Shown here piece by piece: positions 1 to 4,425 of a DNA stretch of 5,976 nt. Made by a program: the position numbers and the translations under genes. The first letter of the stretch is position 1. Each line of letters opens with the position of its first letter. The stretch is from contig JAHFTM010000126.1 in assembly GCA_023269335.1 (NCBI GenBank), positions 1 through 5,976 on the forward strand, written 5' to 3'. Origin of the DNA: Chlamydiia bacterium (lineage in GTDB: Bacteria > Chlamydiota > Chlamydiia > Chlamydiales > FEN-1388). Under the pieces are notes generated by a model. It saw nothing but the letters and a program-made list of their open reading frames with translations, made no database searches and was not told the origin of the DNA.

Positions 1-9
1 ACCAAAGGT

Positions 10-548
10 ATGAAAAGCAAGCTTTTCCTACTTACCATCTTAATGGGATCATTGGGTGTAGAGTCCACCTTCCTATTTGCAACTCAAAGAGAGACTGACA
101 CTACATTATGTAAGATGGATGAGAGAAATGGCGAGGCAGTTGCTTACGTAGGGACAAGGCCTAACGGAGGGCGGATTCAATTGCGCTTACAGGAGTTGGA
201 AGGACTGCAAAAAAAAAGACTATGTCCTTGAAATTGGTTGTGGAGCATTGATGTCTTCTATTCCCATGATGTCTTTTCTAGAAAGAGCCCATTATGTGGG
301 AATTGATCCTATAGATGGTTACAAGAAGGGACTCTTCTCATTCCTGAAAACCGTAAGGTAGTACAAATACAGCATCTGCTCTTTCTCAATAACACAGACT
401 TTCAGGATGTAGTTTCTTTTCTGAAGAAACAGTTGTGCGGGAAGCAAAAAAATGGTCTCGAAATGTTGAACGAAAGAAAGAATACACAAAACTTCTTACA
501 GACGACTGTAGCAGCGTCTATCATGATTGGTTTGTAGTGACGAAATGA
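10..548 (+). pseudogene. Decayed signal-peptide-bearing SAM-dependent methyltransferase
   Basis: The first frame opens at ATG 10 with a signal-peptide-like N-terminus (MKSKLFLLTILMGS, then a hydrophobic stretch ending near FLFA) and stops at 231. Just before the stop there is a run of nine A (209-217). Removing one A would continue the protein into the next frame as KKDYVLEIGCG...YVGIDP, which carries class I methyltransferase motif I (LEIGCG) and the acidic residue at the end of strand 2 (GIDP); that frame stops at 359-361. Similarity resumes in the first frame from about 340 (IPENRKVVQ...FLNNTDFQDVVSF). A third shift near 411-425 leads to SEETVVREAKKW...HDWFVVTK, ending at TGA 546-548. At about 175 residues, and lacking a recognisable motif between strands 4 and 5, it also seems internally shortened. 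Three or more shifts argue for a true pseudogene rather than one sequencing error. The methyltransferase call is solid from motif I; the substrate is unknown. Confidence 0.75.
209..217 (+). repeat. Nine-A homopolymer at first frameshift
   Basis: A run of nine A sits exactly where the reading frame of the methyltransferase remnant is lost. Eight or eleven A would keep it open into the GxG motif. Such tracts are prone to slippage and to sequencing error. The further shifts downstream mean that correcting this tract alone would not restore the gene. Confidence 0.7.
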
Positions 549-627
549 TTGTTAATTTTGTTTGATCTTTGGAAAGTCACATAACCAATTCGTCATTCAC
601 AAGATGTATAGAACTGCAACGGAACCA

Positions 628-706
628 GTTAATAGACACAAATCTGTAACATGTTTAAATTGATACAAATTTGTGTCATGGTTAAGTTAATATAAATTTG
701 TGAATA
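628..706. repeat. Three tandem 26-27 bp repeats with inverted-repeat symmetry
   Basis: Three similar units occur head to tail, with cores at 629-648, 655-675 and 682-702. The second and third cores match at 18 of 21 positions (TTAAATTGATACAAATTTGTG against TTAAGTTAATATAAATTTGTG). The first is more diverged and one base shorter. The core ACAAATTTGT is itself palindromic. GACACAAAT (635-643) and ATTTGTGTC (669-677) form perfect 9-bp inverted arms, extendable to 12 matches in 13. This could be a multi-site operator, an iteron-like array, or the relic control region of a lost gene. No gene with a clear start follows on the plus strand, and the convergent acetyltransferase ends about 90 bp away. 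Confidence 0.55.
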
Positions 707-777
707 GTGGTCATTTAGTATATGAAAAATGGATGAGTGCTACAGAAAAATTACAGGAACAAGCTAAGGCATTCTAA
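691..777 (+). pseudogene. Possible C-terminal remnant of an unknown gene
   Basis: An open frame of 28 codons without a proper start, reading YKFVNSGHLVYEKWMSATEK and then LQEQAKAF before TAA at 775-777. The amphipathic, Lys/Glu/Gln-rich composition resembles the tail of a real small protein more than random AT-rich DNA. It begins inside the third tandem repeat and is preceded by in-frame stops (688-690 and within the repeats). It may be the tail of a deleted gene. It is too short for any family to be named, and chance is a serious alternative. Confidence 0.2.
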
Positions 778-794
778 GGGTGATTTTTCTGATT

Positions 795-1445
795 TTAATT
801 TTTAAGGCCAGCTGCTTCTAATTGATCGACATCCAAGTGGCAAATAAGCTGAAGATGTCGACTGATTTTCTCAATATCCCAATCCCACCAGCTGATACGG
901 AGGAGTCGTTCGATAGTTTTATCATCAAAGCGCATTTTTACAACTTTAGCAGGGTTTCCAGCTACGATTGCATACGGAGGAACGTCTTTGACAACCACAG
1001 CTCCTGATGCAATAATAGCGCCATGTCCAATGGTGGTGCCATTCATGATCAAGCTGTCGTAGCCAAACCAAACATCGTTACCAACAATGATATCTCCCTT
1101 TACTGGTAACGCAGCAATGCTAAAAGCATTTTCCCAACCATGCTGAAATACTGGGAAAGGATAGGTGCTTATGGCATCAAGCTTATGATCACCCGTCATG
1201 ATGAAATGTGTCTCTGCAGCTATAGCACAAAATTTGCCTATGACAAGCTTCACTTTGGAAAAATCGTAGTTATACAGCACGTTGTTCACTTCAAAGTTCT
1301 CAGGCCCATTCCGACGATCGTCGAAGTAGGTGTAGTCTCCAATAAAAATATTGCTGGCTTTGATGAAATGTTTTAAAAAAATAAGTTTGTCGTAACCTGT
1401 AATAGGGTAGTGCGTGTCTGGGTCAGGGCCAATTTTGTCTTTCAT
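795..1445 (-). CDS. Xenobiotic (CatB/Vat-type) acetyltransferase
   Basis: A 216-residue left-handed beta-helix acyltransferase of the XAT class, the family that includes chloramphenicol acetyltransferase CatB and the streptogramin A acetyltransferases Vat. These transfer acetyl from acetyl-CoA to a hydroxyl of the substrate and act as cytoplasmic trimers. Visible features: a family-like start (GPDPDTHYPI, residues 6-15), IGKFCAIA (69-76), the loop TGDHKLDAISTYPF with the expected catalytic His87, hexapeptide repeats from about 116 to 170 (KGDIIVGNDVWFG, MNGTTIGHGAIIASGAVVVKD), the YAIVAGNPAK turn (158-167), and the WWDWDIEKI tail motif (186-194). Length and domain order match full-length members, so it looks intact. 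The ATG at 1445 is preceded by TTTGAGAA at suitable spacing. It lies just outside the distal copy of the island repeat. Resistance is plausible, but acceptor specificity cannot be read from sequence; many chromosomal members have no known substrate. Confidence 0.9.
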   Translation of the reverse strand: MKDKIGPDPDTHYPITGYDKLIFLKHFIKASNIFIGDYTYFDDRRNGPENFEVNNVLYNYDFSKVKLVIGKFCAIAAETHFIMTGDHKLDAISTYPFPVFQHGWENAFSIAALPVKGDIIVGNDVWFGYDSLIMNGTTIGHGAIIASGAVVVKDVPPYAIVAGNPAKVVKMRFDDKTIERLLRISWWDWDIEKISRHLQLICHLDVDQLEAAGLKN

Positions 1446-1702
1446 AGTTTTTTCTCAAATTTTTGATGTTTTCTTCGGGAAGAAGATTTTCAGGGTAGAT
1501 AGGATTTTTTACATGCTTTTCGGTTTCAGAGCTTTTGACTGGGCCAGCATAGGAAAAAAATTTATTGAAGGCAACGGAATGTGCTGGTTGCAGATCTTCT
1601 AAACAAGCATCAGCTGTATGCAGAAGTAGTTTGAGAGTGGGCAGAAAAGCACAACATTTCAGTAACAAAAGCATCAAACGACGCCATAAGGATGAAGAAG
1701 AT
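1446..1702. other. Region without a convincing gene, upstream of the acetyltransferase
   Basis: No recognisable gene lies between the acetyltransferase start and the distal island repeat. On the minus strand a frame of 109 codons (1423-1752) crosses the whole stretch, overlaps the first 23 bases of the acetyltransferase and begins inside the island. Its second half (AGPVKSSETEKHVKNPIYPE and the 26 residues after it) has a protein-like composition, but the first half (SSSSLWRRLMLLLL) does not resemble a folded protein. It has no visible ribosome binding site and I do not recognise it. It may be a remnant or chance. No strong -10/-35 pair for the acetyltransferase is visible. If the island repeats are real, this DNA is what followed tRNA-Leu before insertion. 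Confidence 0.35.
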
Positions 1703-1719
1703 GTTGCCGGTGGCCGGAC
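1703..1719 (-). repeat. Distal attachment-site copy (att repeat of tRNA-Leu 3' end)
   Basis: The 17 bases GTTGCCGGTGGCCGGAC are identical to 4156-4172. There they form the last 14 bases of tRNA-Leu plus three bases beyond it. The flanking bases differ on both sides, so the identity ends sharply. A partial tRNA 3' end repeated in the same orientation at a distance is the usual trace of integrase-mediated insertion into a tRNA gene. Confidence 0.7.
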
Positions 1720-1727
1720 GTAATCAG

Positions 1728-1757
1728 AACTTTTGATTGGACAAGTTTGCAAAAGTT
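1728..1757. terminator. Inverted repeat after the AbiEii gene, weak terminator or recombinase-arm candidate
   Basis: AACTTTTG (1728-1735) and CAAAAGTT (1750-1757) are perfect 8-bp inverted arms around a 14-base loop, starting three bases after the AbiEii stop codon in its direction of transcription. The stem is AT-rich and no U-tract follows on the minus strand, so it is a poor intrinsic terminator. Lying within 10 bases of the distal att copy, it could instead be an integrase accessory site. Confidence 0.25.
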
Positions 1758-1759
1758 AT

Positions 1760-2560
1760 TCACGGAGCCGTCAAGATAAGCGATTCATTCTTTAGCTCGT
1801 TATCTATGCTGTAGATTTGCACAAGGCTATTGATCACTTCATTGAGAGTTGTGTTTTTAAGGCCTAAATCTTTGAGTTCAAATGAGTCGTCATTTTTTAG
1901 CTCATCTAATAATTTTTGCATATCTTGTTTTATTGAGGGTGCAAGCTCAATGCGTTGATTAGAAGCTAATAACTGATACAAACGGAAAATATCATTTTTG
2001 TGTTTACGGATGATTTTTTTATCTATGTTTGCACCCGTAATACGTTTTTCTGAAAGATCAATTGCTGCACGTGCCTTTAATGGTATAAGGTGTTCAGCGC
2101 CGACAACCGACAAGCCTTCAATTTCACGTTTACCGCTATGTATGAACTGATAATAGACTTTATCCAATAAAATAGCTGAGAGGCTTGAAATTTCGTCATC
2201 TATTGGGATTGGTGTTAGGTGGGTCTCATCGCTTATTTCAATAACCTCTGGAATTCGGGAAAACAGTTCAATCATTTCTGGGTAATCAGGGTGAGAGGGT
2301 TTGTTAAACCTATAAAATAATTTTTTCCCCGTACTTTGCTGTTGCTGTTGGTAGCCTCCATCTTTTACAAATTGCCAAAATGCTTTTCCAAATTCCTTAT
2401 CTAAAGCTTCTACACATAAAACAATAGCAAGGTCTTTTGTAGCTCGAAAATTAAGACCAGCTTCTTGCATGGCTAACAAGCAAGCTGTTCCACCGATAAG
2501 TACATAGCGGTCAGTAAACGGTGCAAAATGCTGTTTAAATCGATTTAGTCCCTTTACCAT
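1760..2560 (-). CDS. AbiEii-type nucleotidyltransferase (type IV toxin family), catalytic Asp replaced
   Basis: A 266-residue protein of the AbiEii/MNT nucleotidyltransferase family, the toxin half of AbiE abortive-infection and type IV toxin-antitoxin systems. Members use NTPs to modify tRNA or other targets. The fold is clear: nucleotide-binding GGT (residues 23-25, in YVLIGGTACLL), the metal-binding block RATKDLAIVL (39-48), a likely third acidic residue in MIELFSR (E98), a conserved GAEHLIPLKARAA block (154-166, K162), and KHKNDIFRL (186-194). The expected pattern in the second block is TxDxD. Here D43 is present but position 45 is alanine (GCT, 2426-2428) where aspartate is normal, so catalysis may be lost. 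The ATG overlaps the end of the AbiEi frame by 26 bases and has GGAGAG upstream, indicating translational coupling. A short Gln run (71-75, alternating CAA/CAG) follows GGY. Family assignment is confident; activity is doubtful. Confidence 0.88.
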   Translation of the reverse strand: MVKGLNRFKQHFAPFTDRYVLIGGTACLLAMQEAGLNFRATKDLAIVLCVEALDKEFGKAFWQFVKDGGYQQQQQSTGKKLFYRFNKPSHPDYPEMIELFSRIPEVIEISDETHLTPIPIDDEISSLSAILLDKVYYQFIHSGKREIEGLSVVGAEHLIPLKARAAIDLSEKRITGANIDKKIIRKHKNDIFRLYQLLASNQRIELAPSIKQDMQKLLDELKNDDSFELKDLGLKNTTLNEVINSLVQIYSIDNELKNESLILTAP

Positions 2561-3551
2561 TTGAGCTCTCCATCATTTTTATTAATGCGATGTTTACACG
2601 ATCATCTGGAACTTCTTCTAAGCTTAAAGATAATGAAAATGAGTCTACCACGCCCTCTTTTGCAAAGAGTAAAGGGTTGTATTTCCAGATCTCAATTTCT
2701 AAATCAGCATCTTCGGCAGAAGGAAGCTCTTGAAGAGTTCCTGAATGGATCCAAGTTTTCCATGTTTCATTATCTATTGCATAACTTGGGATGAGAGGTG
2801 GGTGAAGCATTGTGTGATGAGATAAAGCTGTTAATCCAGCAATCACCCCTGATTTTTTTATCTGATTCTCGAGCCATTTATTTTTCTTCAACCAGACCTG
2901 TTTTTTAACAGGACTGCGCATGAATGGCTCTGTATCCTTCCACAGTTGCTGTTTATCGTTTGGAAAGCGCAACTGACACTCTCTTCTTACTTTAGTTACT
3001 TGCCCAATGCCAGTAGCCTCTAGTTCGTGCAATGCTCTGGATATAGTCATAGAAGTGTACTGCAATGCAGATCCAAGTTCTGTAGAGCTGAATTGTTTAC
3101 TCTCAGGGTGATTTAAAGCGTAAATCACAATCGCCTGTGTCGCAGGACTAAGTGTCTTTTTTTTAGAACGTGGCTTCAAAAAGCGTTCACGAAGGTCAAT
3201 AGCAAGCTCTGGTAAGTACATTTGGTTTCCAGGAATTACAAATGGAATATGCTGTTCAATGAGACGCCGTCGATTGTATGAAGAGATAGATGGGCAGACG
3301 TAAATGTATAAGCCAGGCAATTTTTGTTTCAATTGTTGGAACTGCTTGCTGATTGAACCTGGCGTAGTTGTGTCATCATTTCGGGCTATAGCTACCACAC
3401 AGGTTATGCTAAGCAAGTCAGCTTCATGAAAGGAATATGCGTCTTTCAAAAAGAATGGAAGCTTGGCTTCTTCTTTCCACGGTTTTAACTTCACCTTAAT
3501 GCCAAGTGCATCATGTAGATAGTGCTCAAAAGCTTGGATAACGTCTGCCAT
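2535..3551 (-). CDS. AbiEi-type winged-helix antitoxin/transcriptional regulator
   Basis: Partner of the nucleotidyltransferase downstream, with which it overlaps. Starting at ATG 3551 it has 338 residues: an N-terminal nuclease-like/unknown domain (about 1-125, with YIYVCPSISSYNRRRLIEQH and MYLPELAIDLRE), a MarR-like winged helix (about 134-198: LSPATQAIVIYALNHPE, FSSTELGSALQYTSMTISRA), and a C-terminal AbiEi-like domain (IAGLTALSHHTMLHPPLIPS, then SLSLSLEEVPDDRVNIAL). AbiEi proteins neutralise AbiEii and repress their own operon by binding inverted repeats in the promoter. That fits the 19-bp palindrome just upstream. A GTG at 3578 would add nine residues, but it lies only about 10 bases after the -10 box and lacks a ribosome site. 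ATG 3551 has AAGAG five bases upstream, so it is preferred. The protein looks intact. Confidence 0.85.
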   Translation of the reverse strand: MADVIQAFEHYLHDALGIKVKLKPWKEEAKLPFFLKDAYSFHEADLLSITCVVAIARNDDTTTPGSISKQFQQLKQKLPGLYIYVCPSISSYNRRRLIEQHIPFVIPGNQMYLPELAIDLRERFLKPRSKKKTLSPATQAIVIYALNHPESKQFSSTELGSALQYTSMTISRALHELEATGIGQVTKVRRECQLRFPNDKQQLWKDTEPFMRSPVKKQVWLKKNKWLENQIKKSGVIAGLTALSHHTMLHPPLIPSYAIDNETWKTWIHSGTLQELPSAEDADLEIEIWKYNPLLFAKEGVVDSFSLSLSLEEVPDDRVNIALIKMMESSNGKGTKSI

Positions 3552-3586
3552 ATACGCTCTTTTTTTCAAAGTTAACACTTTATTTG

Positions 3587-3605
3587 CATTATAACATTTA
3601 TAATG
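3587..3605. promoter_or_regulatory. Perfect 19-bp palindromic operator over the AbiEi promoter
   Basis: CATTATAACATTTATAATG consists of 8-bp perfect inverted arms (3587-3594, 3598-3605) around three bases. It covers the -10 box of the AbiEi promoter, so a bound dimer would block RNA polymerase. AbiEi autoregulation through promoter inverted repeats is known for the family. That this protein binds this site is inference. Confidence 0.6.
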
Positions 3606-3616
3606 TTAGCGTGCAA
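3588..3616 (-). promoter_or_regulatory. Sigma70-type promoter of the AbiEi-AbiEii operon
   Basis: On the minus strand TTGCAC (3611-3616) and a consensus TATAAT (3588-3593) are separated by exactly 17 bases. Transcription would start near 3581, giving a leader of about 30 bases to ATG 3551. This lets the pair be expressed independently of the HEPN-like gene, whose stop codon is only a few bases upstream of the -35 box. Confidence 0.6.
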
Positions 3617-3619
3617 TTT

Positions 3620-4150
3620 TTATGTTATCAAGACACAGAATTTCACTCGTCCTTTTTTAAGGCGGTGACCATGCAGTTTTTTAAAATCAAAGGAGAGCTC
3701 TCTTAACGCGTTTGTATTATGTAGAGAAGAATGAATAGGTATACTTATTGGTTCGAGGAGCAGGTATTGTCCCCTGATGTCCCATTTAGGCTCGCAAATA
3801 TCATGAGCAAATGTGCATCGAAGTAGATAAATTACTGTTCTCAGTTTGCCAAGTTTAGAAAGATCTTTTGGTTTTCTTGGCTCAAACGTATCTTTAAGTG
3901 CTTCATCAAGAGCAATGAATAGGCAGGCAATAGAACTAATGATATGGTTTTCTCTAATATTTTCAGCTCTTTTAAAAGAGAGGGTTTCGCCTCGGAATTG
4001 GAATCCTGAGTTAAGTGAAAAACCATCTTTGAAAATATCGTAGATATTTTCATTAGTAAACTTACAATAGCAGTGATATGCCCAATTTACAGTGTCAAGA
4101 GCGGCATTGATTTTTTGAATTGATTGAGGAGGGTTTTTGTCTTTTGTCAT
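3620..4150 (-). CDS. HEPN-like protein with Rx4H motif, putative RNase
   Basis: A 176-residue protein without a family name I can give. Its central part is alpha-helical (about 63-115: RAENIRENHIISSIACLFIA, then LDEALKDTF), followed by LRTVIYLLRCTFAHDICEPK, where R111-C-T-F-A-H116 fits the Rx4-6H signature of HEPN ribonucleases. In HEPN toxins the Arg and His from two subunits form the RNase site. The layout, a long helix bundle then R..H then a short basic tail (GHRLKKGRVKF), suits a small HEPN domain. The ATG lies only 8 bases past the mature 3' end of tRNA-Leu on the same strand. There is no Shine-Dalgarno match upstream, so it may be read from the tRNA promoter and freed by tRNA processing. 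The AbiEi/AbiEii genes follow 68 bases downstream. HEPN proteins often pair with nucleotidyltransferases, so a functional link is possible but unproven. No signal peptide or membrane segment is seen. Confidence 0.7.
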   Translation of the reverse strand: MTKDKNPPQSIQKINAALDTVNWAYHCYCKFTNENIYDIFKDGFSLNSGFQFRGETLSFKRAENIRENHIISSIACLFIALDEALKDTFEPRKPKDLSKLGKLRTVIYLLRCTFAHDICEPKWDIRGQYLLLEPISIPIHSSLHNTNALRELSFDFKKLHGHRLKKGRVKFCVLIT

Positions 4151-4155
4151 ACAAA

Positions 4156-4172
4156 GTTGCCGGTGGCCGGAC
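4156..4172 (-). repeat. Proximal attachment-site copy at the tRNA-Leu 3' end
   Basis: This 17-bp sequence is identical to 1703-1719. It spans the acceptor 3' strand and part of the T stem of tRNA-Leu (4159-4172) plus three bases beyond the gene (4156-4158). The shared three bases outside the tRNA show that the identity is not simply a second tRNA fragment trimmed at the gene end. Confidence 0.7.
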
Positions 4173-4241
4173 TCGAACCGACACCAAGTTGCCTAGAGTA
4201 GATTTTGAGTCTACCGCGTCTACCAATTCCGCCACACCGGC
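4159..4241 (-). tRNA. tRNA-Leu(CAA)
   Basis: An 83-base class II tRNA. The acceptor stem GCCGGTG pairs with CACCGGC. The anticodon arm GTAGA-CTCAAAA-TCTAC places CAA at positions 34-36, reading UUG. The long variable arm CTAGG-CAA-CTTGG and the T arm GTCGG-TTCGAGT-CCGGC are typical of bacterial tRNA-Leu. The CCA end is not encoded; AAC follows, so a CCA-adding enzyme is needed. The gene is the apparent integration site of the neighbouring island and stays complete. Confidence 0.97.
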
Positions 4242-4257
4242 ATAAAGTGTTCAGAAC

Positions 4258-4286
4258 AGGATACTCGAATAGGGCTTTTCTCTCAA
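4258..4286 (-). promoter_or_regulatory. Promoter of tRNA-Leu
   Basis: On the minus strand TTGAGA (4281-4286, five of six consensus) and TATCCT (4258-4263, four of six) are separated by 17 bases. They sit 16 bases before the tRNA 5' end, leaving a short leader for RNase P to remove. Since no terminator is visible between the tRNA and the HEPN-like gene, this promoter may also serve that gene. Confidence 0.6.
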
Positions 4287-4344
4287 TGATTGAAAAAGAA
4301 TGAAGATAAAAAATCAGATGCTGTATACATAAGGCAACAAAAAT

Positions 4345-4348
4345 GAGG
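4345..4348 (+). promoter_or_regulatory. Ribosome binding site of the cyclopropane synthase gene
   Basis: GAGG lies eight bases before ATG 4357. This supports that start, and therefore that the hydrophobic N-terminal extension is translated. Confidence 0.6.
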
Positions 4349-4356
4349 TTTCACTT

Positions 4357-4425
4357 ATGAAGATATCTAAGTTTCTAATGCTCTGTACCGTCTCTCTCTT
4401 TTGTTTCCAGCAGGTCTCTTTTGCT
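4357..4425 (+). other. Signal peptide or membrane anchor of the cyclopropane synthase
   Basis: Residues 1-23 show a basic start (K2, K5), a hydrophobic core (FLMLCTVSLFCF) and a VSFA/RE end that fits signal peptidase I. There is also a Cys at position 10, but not in a lipobox position before a clear cut site. E. coli Cfa has no counterpart. Retention as an inner-membrane anchor is an alternative to export. Confidence 0.65.

Larger units (their letters stand above)
1703..4172. mobile_element. Putative small genomic island inserted at tRNA-Leu
   Basis: Two direct copies of a 17-bp sequence, one covering the 3' end of tRNA-Leu and one at the far side, bound a segment holding only accessory genes: a HEPN-like protein, an AbiEi-type regulator and an AbiEii-type nucleotidyltransferase, all on the minus strand. 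The tRNA remains complete because the inserted end restores its 3' sequence, as is usual for tRNA-targeting integrases. No integrase or excisionase lies inside, so the element is either a remnant, a passenger mobilised in trans, or the survivor of a larger island. A short AT-rich inverted repeat (1728-1735 and 1750-1757) lies next to the distal copy. The repeat identity is directly visible; mobility is inference. Confidence 0.6.

Noticed and set aside
209..217. Programmed or phase-variable frameshifting at the A9 tract to make a full methyltransferase
   Set aside because: At least two more frame changes are needed downstream, so a single slip would still give a truncated protein.
628..706. 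Short CRISPR array
   Set aside because: The units abut with only a few bases between cores, there are only three, they vary, and no cas genes are present.
1478..1491. Hairpin TTCTTCGGGAAGAA as a terminator
   Set aside because: Only about five pairs with a tight loop and no U-tract. It lies just upstream of the acetyltransferase start, where termination makes little sense.
1423..1752. 109-codon minus-strand frame as a real gene upstream of the acetyltransferase
   Set aside because: No ribosome site, no family resemblance, low-complexity first half, a start inside the island and an end inside another gene. It is described as an unassigned region instead.
2329..2353. CAA/CAG run in the AbiEii gene as a phase-variation tract
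   Set aside because: Only five codons with a 6-bp alternating unit repeated about twice. Length changes would stay in frame, so no on/off switching is expected.
3841..4053. Overlapping frames on both strands inside the HEPN-like gene
   Set aside because: They are shadows of the 176-residue gene, lack motifs and ribosome sites, and have less protein-like composition.
4290..4329. TTGAAA (4290-4295) with TATACA (4324-4329) as the promoter of the cyclopropane synthase gene
   Set aside because: The spacing is 28 bases, far from 17. A 17-base spacing gives only TGAAGA as a poor -35, so no promoter is claimed.
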